The notes beneath the pieces are model-generated. The model was not told where the DNA came from, searched no databases, and was given only the letters and a program-made list of their open reading frames with translations. The position numbers were made by a program, and so were the translations under genes. DNA of 6,173 bases, from contig CAKUXH010000058.1 of the NCBI GenBank assembly GCA_934700265.1, forward strand, positions 1 through 6,173. The letters are read 5' to 3'. Source of the stretch: an uncultured Opitutales bacterium. Lineage in GTDB: Bacteria; Verrucomicrobiota; Verrucomicrobiia; Opitutales; UBA9783. Shown piece after piece: positions 1 through 5,973 of the stretch (positions are counted from its first letter, which is position 1; every line of letters starts with the position of its first letter).

Positions 1-22
1 AAAATTTTTTTAAAGAATTTTT

Positions 23-52
23 GATTTGAGGAATCGTACGATTCCTTTAATC
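23..52. repeat. Interrupted inverted repeat with an 18-base perfect palindrome
   Basis: Bases 29-46 (AGGAATCGTACGATTCCT) are a perfect palindrome. As a hairpin it gives a 7-bp stem and a GTAC loop. GATT at 23-26 and AATC at 49-52 extend it after a 2-by-2 internal loop. It lies about 50 bases downstream of the tRNA in the tRNA's direction and could stop its transcription. No run of T directly follows the stem on either strand, so it is not a canonical intrinsic terminator. A regulator binding site or a terminator for a gene to the left are alternatives. Confidence 0.4.
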
Positions 53-100
53 CCTAATTTTGCGTTAAATGGAATAAGAATTTTTCTAATTAAGTAAAAA

Positions 101-176
101 TGGCACCCCGTAGGAGATTCGAACTCCTGTTGTCGAGATGAGAACCCGATGTCCTGACCAACTAGACGAACAGGGC
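101..176 (-). tRNA. tRNA-Glu, anticodon CUC
   Basis: The minus strand folds into a full 76-base cloverleaf. The 7-bp acceptor stem (GCCCTGT with ACGGGGT) includes a terminal G-U and an internal U-G pair. The T arm is perfect (AGGAG, TTCGAAT, CTCCT). The anticodon stem TCGGG/CTCGA encloses the loop TTCTCAT, so the anticodon is CTC (plus-strand bases 140-142), which reads GAG, Glu. The discriminator is G and the 3' CCA is encoded (101-103). The D-arm core TTCGTCTAG matches tRNA-Glu of other bacteria. Many AT-rich genomes manage with the UUC isoacceptor alone, so this is probably the second, GAG-specific Glu tRNA, supplementing a UUC gene elsewhere. A tRNAscan-SE isotype score would confirm it. 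Confidence 0.95.
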
Positions 177-186
177 ATGCCAAAAC

Positions 187-216
187 ATTATAAATATTGC
201 TAATTAAGATGGTTAA
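187..216 (-). promoter_or_regulatory. Promoter of the tRNA-Glu gene
   Basis: On the minus strand a perfect -10 hexamer TATAAT (187-192) lies 10 bases upstream of the mature tRNA 5' end. An 18-base spacer separates it from a -35-like TTAACC (211-216), which matches 4 of 6 bases of TTGACA. Position and spacing fit a sigma-70 type promoter giving a very short 5' leader for RNase P to remove. Confidence 0.6.
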
Positions 217-270
217 TTGCAAGCTTTTTGTTGGTAAATTTTATGAGGTTTATAGCTAGATGTTTTTGGA

Positions 271-301
271 AATAAAAAAGAACACGTCTTTTGACGTGTT
301 C
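271..301 (-). terminator. Intrinsic terminator of the outer-membrane protein gene
   Basis: On the minus strand GAACACGTC pairs perfectly with GACGTGTTC around an AAAA loop (280-301). It is followed immediately by TTTTTTATT. This is a textbook Rho-independent terminator, 25 bases after the TAA stop of the barrel gene. It supports the view that the whole 327-891 region is one transcription unit and separates it from the tRNA. Confidence 0.93.
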
Positions 302-326
302 CAAATTGATTGTTCTGTAACGACAA

Positions 327-891
327 TTAGAAGTTGTAACGTACACCCAATTCTAAGCTGCTTGCAAAAGGAGCCTTAACTTTGTTTTGTCCGTCAAACT
401 TAGCTTTAGCTGTGTTGAATAAACGATATCCAGCTTCTACTGTCCAGTTTTCGTTGATGTCATAAGCAACACCAGCCATTACTTGCCATTGCTGCATTTG
501 ATTTGATGGAAGCTTTGTCTGCACCAAGACCTAAACCTAAGTACAATGAGCATTCATCTGTCAATGCATAGTCATAATATACATTGATCATAGCGGCCAA
601 GGATGTATATTTACCATCTTTATAATTAGCTGCTGCTACATGAGCGTTTGTTGATTCCTTAATCTTGTTTTGCTTGTAGGAAACTTCCAAACCTAAGCGC
701 CATGCATCATAAGCAACACCAAATTCAACAGCTCCGTTGAAACCATTTTTGTATTTGATGTCATCTTTCTTTGACAAGATAGAATATCCACCTTTTACAG
801 CAACATATGGGTTGAATGTTGAAACTGCGTTGTCAGCAAACATGCTACCAGCAGCCAATCCGAAAACTCCGAATAATACTTTTTTATTCAT
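327..891 (-). pseudogene. Small outer-membrane beta-barrel protein (OmpA-fold/Omp25-like), split by a +1 frameshift
   Basis: The N-terminal frame starts at ATG 891, with GAAAGAT as a plausible ribosome site 8 bases upstream. It encodes a signal peptide (MNKKVLFGVFGLAAGSMFA, cleavage probably after A19), then alternating beta-strand-like segments rich in aromatic residues and glycine (V-A-V-K-G-G-Y, G-L-E-V-S-Y, Y-L-G-L-G-L-G). It stops at 460 after 143 residues. The adjacent frame continues the same pattern (AGVAYDINENWTVEAGYRLF) and ends in the classic barrel terminus ELGVRYNF with a final Phe. Removing one A from the AA at 479-480 (AGT AAT becomes AGT ATG) joins the halves into a 187-residue protein, a usual length for an 8-stranded barrel. 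Barrel proteins of this class are abundant surface or porin-like proteins; the exact role cannot be read here. Own promoter and terminator are present. Either a recent pseudogene or an assembly error; the conserved second half favours recent damage or error. Confidence 0.85.
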
Positions 892-911
892 TTTATTTTA
901 TCTTTCTATAT

Positions 912-929
912 TTACTCATTAAAGAGTAA
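912..929 (-). other. 5'-leader hairpin of the outer-membrane protein mRNA
   Basis: TTACTC (912-917) and GAGTAA (924-929) form a 6-bp stem around a 6-base loop, between the likely promoter and the ATG at 891. A stem near the 5' end can stabilise an abundant porin mRNA, as known for E. coli ompA. Here that is only an analogy, and a 6-bp AT-rich stem is weak. Confidence 0.3.
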
Positions 930-937
930 TTATATAT

Positions 938-966
938 AGTAGATAAAATTCTAAAAAAGATGTCAA
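938..966 (-). promoter_or_regulatory. Likely promoter of the outer-membrane protein gene
   Basis: The minus strand carries a perfect -35 consensus TTGACA (961-966), 70 bases upstream of the ATG. A 17-base spacer leads to TCTACT (938-943), which matches 4 of 6 of the -10 consensus. A better-looking TATAAT at 929-934 is too far for standard spacing from this -35 but could be an alternative -10. The promoter sits just after the Enzyme I stop codon, and no clear terminator separates the two genes, so some read-through from Enzyme I is possible. Confidence 0.55.
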
Positions 967-1020
967 GTATTATTTTTTATCTTTTAGACAAAAAGAATAT
1001 AATTTCGTTCAATAATTTTT

Positions 1021-2676
1021 TTATATTTTTAAAAATTTTTCAAAAACATTCATCTTATTAGGATTGCTTAATACGTATTTAGTAGCTTTTTGAAGTTTTA
1101 TGATGTCAATTTTATCAATGATTTTTTGATACCTAGTCAATCGATCAAACGAAATTGTAAAATTTCGAAAACCGATCCCTATACAAAATAAGAATGCTTC
1201 TGGAATATTTGGAAGTTCTCCACATATATAAACGGGGGTATTTAAATCTGTTGTTTTTTTAGCGATTGTTTGCAATGCTCTGAGGATAGCTTGATTTTGC
1301 CAATTATATAATTCAGCAACTTGGTTATCTGTACGATCAATAGCTAAAATATATTGCAATAAATCATTGGTGCCGATGCTAAAGAATGTGCAGTACTTAG
1401 CTAATAAATCTAATGTTAAAAATGCGCAAGGTGTTTCAAGCATTGCACCAGTTTTAATATCTTTATCAAAGATCATCCCTCTCTCTTTTAATTCTTGCTT
1501 GCATGCTTCTAGAATTTTATTGGCTTGGATTAATTCTTGTTCTGAAGATATCATTGGAAACAGAATTTTGGCAGAACCAAAGGCGCTTGCTCGTAACATC
1601 GCTCGCAGTTGTGCCTTAAATAAAGATTTGTTTTTTAAACTCCAACGTATACCTCGTAATCCTAATGGAGAAGTTGCTTTTTCATCGATATTTTTATCTC
1701 CCCCAATATCAAGCGTCCTTAAAATGACCGTTTTACCTTCTGCTTTTTCAATAGCTTCTTTATAATAAGCGAATTGTTCTTCTTCCGTGAGGATCTTTTT
1801 GATACTTAAAAATAAAACTTCAGATCGCAACAAACCAATACCTGAAATGAACTTATTTTGCAAATGTTCTTTGCATGTAGAAGGATCATAGGATAAATAA
1901 AATTTAATATTGAGTGGATTATTAAAGGTTTCAGATATATTGCTAGTTTCTTTAGGTAAGTGCGAGGTTATAGTATCTATCCAAATTTCTCCCGTTTCTC
2001 CATTAATTTCTATGTGAGAATTATTGGGAATTGTATTAACAATATCATCCACTCCGGCAATTATAGGAATTCCCAAACTTTTAGCAAGAATAACAGCATG
2101 AGATATAAGACATTTTTCTTCAAGAATAATACCTGTTAATTTTTTATCTCTTAAAGAAAGTACGTCAGAAGGGGTTAAGCTTTTTGTAAACAAAATTTTT
2201 CCTTGTAAATTCCCATTGAGAGTATTTTGAGAAAGGTTTTTCAGTAGAATTCTTAACAAACGTGAACCAACATCATCGAAATCTAAATAACGATCACGAA
2301 TCAGAGAAAGTTCGTGAAATTTAAAGCGTTTTAAGCATTCATCAACAACAACATTAAAACAAAATTCTATATTTTTTTTTGTTTCAATTAATTTCTGCCG
2401 TAATTGATTTAAAATGTGTGTATCATCAAGTAGGGCTAGTTGTATATCAAAGATTTCTGCTTTGGAGTTCCCAAACGTTTTTAAGGTAGAATCTTTCAGC
2501 TGTAATAATTGCCTTTTTGTTTCTTTTAAAGCAACTTGAAAACGTAGCCACTCAGATGTAATTTGGCTTTCGGAAATATCATAACAAGGAATATTAGAAA
2601 TGTTTTTTTTATATAAAAAAGCAATTCCTTTAGCGCAACCTGTAACAACTGATTTTCCTTTTAATTTTATTTCCAT
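1021..2676 (-). CDS. ptsI: Phosphoenolpyruvate-protein phosphotransferase (PTS Enzyme I), short form without GAF domain
   Basis: This cytoplasmic enzyme takes phosphate from PEP onto its own histidine and passes it to HPr/NPr. From the chosen ATG at 2676 it has 551 residues. An N-terminal helical HPr-binding region comes first, then the mobile phosphohistidine domain with the active His193 in LISHAVILAKSLGIPIIAG. The PEP-binding barrel follows with GIGLLRSEVLF, RTLDIGGDK (Arg320), PLGLRGIR, MLETP (Glu414), FFSIGTNDLLQY (Asp438) and catalytic Cys485 in ICGEL. All active-site residues known for Enzyme I are in place. The frame stays open to a GTG at 2706, but the extra ten residues look unlike the family, whose N-terminus resembles MEIKLKGKSVVTG, and neither start has a strong ribosome site. 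Length matches sugar-type EI (about 570). Alphaproteobacterial nitrogen-type EI (PtsP) normally has an extra N-terminal GAF domain, absent here. No HPr, EIIA or permease gene lies in the window, so the role (sugar or regulatory) is open; many pipelines would label this family ptsP. Confidence 0.93.
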   Translation of the reverse strand: MEIKLKGKSVVTGCAKGIAFLYKKNISNIPCYDISESQITSEWLRFQVALKETKRQLLQLKDSTLKTFGNSKAEIFDIQLALLDDTHILNQLRQKLIETKKNIEFCFNVVVDECLKRFKFHELSLIRDRYLDFDDVGSRLLRILLKNLSQNTLNGNLQGKILFTKSLTPSDVLSLRDKKLTGIILEEKCLISHAVILAKSLGIPIIAGVDDIVNTIPNNSHIEINGETGEIWIDTITSHLPKETSNISETFNNPLNIKFYLSYDPSTCKEHLQNKFISGIGLLRSEVLFLSIKKILTEEEQFAYYKEAIEKAEGKTVILRTLDIGGDKNIDEKATSPLGLRGIRWSLKNKSLFKAQLRAMLRASAFGSAKILFPMISSEQELIQANKILEACKQELKERGMIFDKDIKTGAMLETPCAFLTLDLLAKYCTFFSIGTNDLLQYILAIDRTDNQVAELYNWQNQAILRALQTIAKKTTDLNTPVYICGELPNIPEAFLFCIGIGFRNFTISFDRLTRYQKIIDKIDIIKLQKATKYVLSNPNKMNVFEKFLKI

Positions 2677-2852
2677 TTGTGCTAAATAACAAACATATAA
2701 AGTCACTTTTTTATTTATATGGCAATAAAAATTTTAAATCTATTTGCTATGGTTTTCTTGATAAAGGTTTTTTCGGATGGTGTTTTACAAATTGGATTAA
2801 CTTTGCGTCTTTTTTGTTTGCCAATAATTAGGTTTTTTAAGAATCTATTTTT
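2677..2852. promoter_or_regulatory. Divergent intergenic region between Enzyme I and the TPR protein gene
   Basis: This gap should hold promoters firing in both directions. On the minus strand TTGCCA (2720-2725) with AT-rich TTATAT about 19 bases downstream could serve Enzyme I. If so, transcription starts downstream of the GTG at 2706, which supports the ATG at 2676. On the plus strand TTGATA (2758-2763) is the best -35 candidate, with only a weak -10 (TGTTTT, 2781-2786). No terminator, RNA gene or credible small ORF is seen. Confidence 0.3.
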
Positions 2853-3758
2853 ATGGATCGATTTTTTGCCATATTAATTTTATTACTTATGAATGGATGT
2901 CGATCCGCATTATCAAATGAACCAGATAGTTCAGAAATTTTAAAGCAAATAGAAACTTTAAACGCGCAAAGTAATTATACAGAATCGATTTCATTATTGA
3001 AAACACAAGATCTTTACACACGTTTGGATTTGTTAGAAGCTTTAGCATTTGCTTATGAGGCGAGTGGTCAGCTATTTTTGTCAGCACAAACATTTGAACA
3101 ATTATTTTTTGCTGATGTAGATAAAAAATATACCGAAAGTATTTTTTATGCCGCTCAAATATATACGCAATTAGATTGTTTATATGCAGCTAGTCGATGC
3201 TATCGTTTATATATAGATATTTATGTTAAGGAGGTTAACCTTTGGTTTGCTTTAGCTCAAACGGAAGAATTATTGGGAAATAGCTCGTTAGCTTTGACAG
3301 CATATTTAAATGGGGTTCATCTCTGTAAAAAGAAAACAGAGGGCATGTTGCTTAGACTGGCTCAACTTTGTTATAAAAATGAAATGTGGGATGAATCAGT
3401 TTTTTGGGTAGAGGAGTATTTGAAGGTTTCTGAAAATAATGAACAGGTTTTGCAAATATTGTTAGAGGTTGCAAATAAGCATAATGATCGCCAAAAAGTA
3501 AGGTTTTATATCTCTGAAATTGAGAAATATGTTCCGGATTATTTAATTAAACATCCAGAAATAAAATTAAAATATATTGAGGAAGAATTTACTAAAGAAG
3601 ATGATCTTTCAAAGATTTTTGTACATGAATTAAGCTCAACGCAAGAAGAAATTAAAACAACACTGAATGTTTTTGGTAAATTGGTACAATCTTTAGAAGT
3701 GTTGAAATTAAAACCCTTAAAATATCCAGATCATTTATGTCTACCTTGTATATATTAG
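2853..3758 (+). CDS. Exported TPR-repeat protein, probable lipoprotein
   Basis: The 301-residue protein starts MDRFFAILILLLMNGC. This is a short charged end, a hydrophobic core and a cysteine at 16 preceded by Gly, which resembles a lipoprotein signal. The lipobox is imperfect (M-N-G-C instead of L-A-G-C), so a plain signal anchor is possible. Residues about 35-225 are helix-turn-helix repeats of TPR type with the A/Y/L spacing of the family: near 57-90 (LALAFAYEASGQ region), 93-124 (YAAQIYTQLDCLYAASRCY), 127-160 (WFALAQTEELLGNSSLALTA) and 162-195 (RLAQLCYKNEMWDESVFWVE). TPR proteins are scaffolds for protein complexes, often at the envelope, so no specific partner can be named. The C-terminal 75 residues are charged and likely helical. 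The stop lies 22 bases inside miaA, so the two are probably co-transcribed. The ribosome site is weak (no GGAGG within 12 bases of the ATG). Confidence 0.82.
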   Translation: MDRFFAILILLLMNGCRSALSNEPDSSEILKQIETLNAQSNYTESISLLKTQDLYTRLDLLEALAFAYEASGQLFLSAQTFEQLFFADVDKKYTESIFYAAQIYTQLDCLYAASRCYRLYIDIYVKEVNLWFALAQTEELLGNSSLALTAYLNGVHLCKKKTEGMLLRLAQLCYKNEMWDESVFWVEEYLKVSENNEQVLQILLEVANKHNDRQKVRFYISEIEKYVPDYLIKHPEIKLKYIEEEFTKEDDLSKIFVHELSSTQEEIKTTLNVFGKLVQSLEVLKLKPLKYPDHLCLPCIY

Positions 3759-4618
3759 CTGGTCCAACTGCATCTGGAAAAACAGAACTGTCGTTACAGT
3801 TAGCGCAAAGGAATAATTGCGAAATTATTTCTTGTGACGCCTCTTCTTTTTATCGAGGAATGGATATTGGAACTGCGAAACCAACAAAAGCTGAACAGCG
3901 TTGTGTAAAGCATTGGGGAATTGACATTGTAGATCCTGATGAGACTTTCTCGATAAAAGATTATGTTTTGCTTAGCCAGGAATGGGTAAACGATATTATA
4001 AGCCGTGGAAAAAATGTATTGGTTGTTGGAGGTTCAGGTTTTTATTTAAATAGTTTTTTAACACCTGTTGTAGATGATATTTCTGTATCGGATGATATTA
4101 TAAGTTATGTTGATGGTTTAGAAAAGTTGGGCGGTTTTGAAAAACTATTGGAAGAGCTGGCGAAGTGTAATAAGACATTTCCGAGTAATTTTGATGTAAA
4201 GAATCCTCGTAAGGTAAAAAAAGCACTGATTCGCTGTTTAGCTACTGGCAAGTCTTTGGTGGATTTATTGAACGATTTTGTTGCACAAACACCACCGTTT
4301 CCTCAATTAAATAAGAAGGTTTATGAAATTGTTTGTCCTATTGAAATTTTGAAGCAGCGAATTATTGTGCGTATTGAAAAAATGATGAAAGAAGGGCTGT
4401 TAGAGGAAGTCAAAAGTTTGTTAGAGGGAAAAATGATTATTCCAGGCACGCCAGCAGCGTTAGCAATTGGTTATCGAGAAACAATTGCGTATTTAAATCA
4501 GCCGTTTTCGCTTCAAATTTTAGAAAAACAAATTGTTGAGAATACATATATGCTTGCAAAGAAGCAAATGACTTGGTTTCGTCATCAATTGAAAATAGAT
4601 CGATATATTTTTGTGTAA
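3737..4618 (+). CDS. miaA: tRNA dimethylallyltransferase
   Basis: MiaA transfers a dimethylallyl group to N6 of A37 in tRNAs reading UNN codons, the first step to (ms2)i6A, in the cytoplasm. The 293-residue product shows every family landmark: P-loop GPTASGKT (9-16), the CDASSFYRGMDIGTAKPT block (33-50) with catalytic Asp34, HWGIDIVDPDETFSI (59-73), VGGSGFYL (97-104), NPRKVKKALIRCLATGKSL (156-174), AIGYRETIAYL (243-253) and AKKQMTWFRH (274-283). Ser100 stands where many MiaA have the catalytic Thr, a conservative change. It is slightly shorter than E. coli MiaA (316), mainly at the C-terminus. The ATG at 3737 lies inside the end of the upstream TPR gene and has no visible Shine-Dalgarno, so translation is probably coupled to that gene. 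No terminator hairpin with a T run directly follows the stop. Confidence 0.97.
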   Translation: MSTLYILAGPTASGKTELSLQLAQRNNCEIISCDASSFYRGMDIGTAKPTKAEQRCVKHWGIDIVDPDETFSIKDYVLLSQEWVNDIISRGKNVLVVGGSGFYLNSFLTPVVDDISVSDDIISYVDGLEKLGGFEKLLEELAKCNKTFPSNFDVKNPRKVKKALIRCLATGKSLVDLLNDFVAQTPPFPQLNKKVYEIVCPIEILKQRIIVRIEKMMKEGLLEEVKSLLEGKMIIPGTPAALAIGYRETIAYLNQPFSLQILEKQIVENTYMLAKKQMTWFRHQLKIDRYIFV

Positions 4619-4681
4619 CCTTTTTAATTCTGCGATGACTAATTTCATTAAAAGTTTATAAATATTTTTGAGTATAAAAAG

Positions 4682-4740
4682 GTTTCAAAAGTTTTTAAGT
4701 AGTCTATCAATTTTTTTATAAAATTTTATACTTTTGAAAT
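4682..4740. repeat. Inverted repeat with an inner palindrome downstream of miaA
   Basis: TTTCAAAAG (4683-4691) is the exact reverse complement of CTTTTGAAA (4731-4739), and G4682-T4740 adds a wobble pair. The intervening 39 bases contain a 14-base perfect palindrome TATAAAATTTTATA (4717-4730). On the minus strand the distal arm is followed by CCTTTTTATAC, so that strand has a T run, but no minus-strand gene uses it. It may act as a poor terminator region for miaA or be a remnant of a small repeat. Confidence 0.4.
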
Positions 4741-4889
4741 CTTACTTACATTGTTCTCTCATTTTTAACGAAAAGTATTGTTGTTAGCGTTGATTTAATT
4801 CTTACTAAAAACAACATAAATACTGAAATTTGTGAATGTTTACTGTTAAAAGGTTTGAGAAATTTCTTTTAATTAAAAATTTTTGCTAA

Positions 4890-4908
4890 GGAATTTACAA
4901 AAAATTCC
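4890..4908 (+). promoter_or_regulatory. Hairpin overlapping a purine-rich site upstream of the exported-protein start
   Basis: GGAATTT (4890-4896) pairs with AAATTCC (4902-4908) across a 5-base loop, ending 8 bases before the ATG at 4917. The only Shine-Dalgarno-like stretch in the leader, AAGGA (4888-4892), lies partly in its 5' arm and is farther from the ATG (24 bases) than is usual. The stem could therefore limit ribosome loading, or the gene may use a weak leader. Confidence 0.3.
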
Positions 4909-4916
4909 GTTATTAT

Positions 4917-5973
4917 ATGAAAAGAATTATGTTGAAAATATTTTTTACAATCGTGTTTATTGGGTACTTTTTCGGGATACATAACCTTCGAAGTGCTAAT
5001 TATAATGTAATTACGGTCTCTCGCGATACAACATCAGACTATAATAACTGGCAATAGAAGAAATTTATCTCGTTTTTGTCCAGTTAGCTAAATGTTTTCA
5101 AGAAGTAGATACATCAAAGTTAACACCAACGGGTGGTTGGTCTGAACAGGCAAAATCTGTTTTGGAAAAATCTATGCCAAGGATAGAGGATACAAGTGTT
5201 CCTACAATTATAGTTTTTAATGAAGCTTTTTTCGGACAAGATATGCCTTTGTCTAAAAAAGAAGTGAATGAAATAATTGAAATTTATAAAAAATTTCAAT
5301 CTCTTATTCCCAATGCTTATCTTTATATAAATTTTCTTTATACAGATATTTACACAGAAGAAAATAAAAAAATATATGATCCTCAGATTGAAATTAGTAA
5401 AATACGTTATAGAGAAATTATTACAAATGAAGGGGATAAAACTCTAGAAACAATTATGCAACCTTCATTAATTTTTGGTAATAGAATTCAAGAAAATATC
5501 GATAGTGAAAGTTTTGAACAAAAAGTTTATATTAAAGATGAGTATAATTATCTAGAAAAATCTAAAGAAGGAATATATTATGAACAAACTTTACTTTTTA
5601 ATCAAACAAAAATTTTCCATAAAGGGGAGGAAATTGGTTATTATAATAAATCCTCGTTTTGCAATGAAATTCCTGATTTTTTAAACAAAAAATTATACTA
5701 TGTCATTGGAGATTTCAATACAAAGTATTTGGACGAGAAGCAACATCTCCCAATTGCTTGTTTAATGAACCAGGAACAACATTAAGCAATTTTTACATTT
5801 GTGCCGATCCAAAAAGCGAAACAGAAGGCAAAAATATTTCAGGCGTTTTATCTAGCATTAAAAATTCTTTTGAATATTTAGTTGAAGAAACAGATAATAA
5901 CGAAAAACACATTTTTTATTTTAAATCTTTTTTATTGACAGCTGATTCAATTGTTGAAAAGGTCGAACTATGA
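4917..5973 (+). pseudogene. Exported protein, possible divergent carbon-nitrogen hydrolase (nitrilase-like), broken by two frameshifts
   Basis: Three frames in succession read as one protein. ATG 4917 opens a signal peptide (MKRIMLKIFFTIVFIGYFFG to about LRSA) and runs 46 codons to TAG at 5055. The next frame is open from 5048 to 5785, and the last runs to 5973. Restoring one A in CAATAG (5052-5057) and one T in TGTTTAATG (5759-5767) yields a continuous 352-residue protein, with no other stop. In that product, the strand-then-Glu VPTIIVFNEAFFG (E103), QTKIFHKGEEIGYYNKSSF (K245) and HLPIACFNEPG (C282, codon 5759-5761) mimic the Glu, Lys and Cys motifs of the nitrilase superfamily. NVITVSRDTTSDYNNW resembles its first strand and Asp-x-x-Asn turn. 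The Glu-Lys distance (142) is longer than usual, about 70-80 in typical members, so an insertion or a wrong guess is possible. The substrate is unknown; the protein would act outside the cytoplasm. The TTG at 5162 that a gene caller might pick is internal. Its stop overlaps the next start. Confidence 0.75.

Larger units (their letters stand above)
4619..4916. other. Gene-poor AT-rich spacer between miaA and the exported-protein gene
   Basis: No convincing coding frame or RNA gene is visible on either strand. The stretch carries a long inverted repeat (4682-4740), a run of short AT palindromes (AGAAATTTCT 4858-4867, TTTTAATTAAAA 4867-4878, AAAAATTTTT 4875-4884) and a hairpin just before the next start (4890-4908). 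The promoter of the next gene should be here. TTGAGA (4855-4860) with an AT-rich -10 region near 4878 is the best guess and is weak. Confidence 0.5.

Noticed and set aside
86..208. 9-base direct repeat CTAATTAAG (86-94 and 200-208) flanking the tRNA, as a possible attachment site
   Set aside because: Short and AT-only apart from its end bases, it does not overlap the tRNA 3' end, and there is no integrase or element in the window.
10..222. 70-codon minus-strand open frame
   Set aside because: It runs through the tRNA-Glu gene, which occupies 101-176, and has no recognisable protein features.
737..922. Plus-strand open frame opposite the barrel signal peptide
   Set aside because: It is antisense to the clear signal peptide and barrel strands and has no ribosome site.
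1367..1765. 132-codon plus-strand open frame inside Enzyme I
   Set aside because: It is antisense to the conserved PEP-binding barrel, whose motifs are intact on the minus strand.
2887..3093. Minus-strand open frame inside the TPR gene
   Set aside because: Shadow of the TPR coding region; composition and position give no support.
5756..5767. Programmed -1 frameshift site
   Set aside because: No X-XXY-YYZ heptamer in the zero frame, and the gene carries a second, unrelated break, so mutation or read error is simpler.
5162..5785. Independent 207-residue gene starting at TTG 5162
   Set aside because: The same frame is open back to 5048 with protein-like sequence, and there is no ribosome site or export signal at the TTG. 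It is the middle part of the broken 4917-5973 gene.
5758..5973. Independent 71-residue gene starting at TTG 5758
   Set aside because: It continues the preceding frame after a one-base slip, and no ribosome site precedes the TTG.
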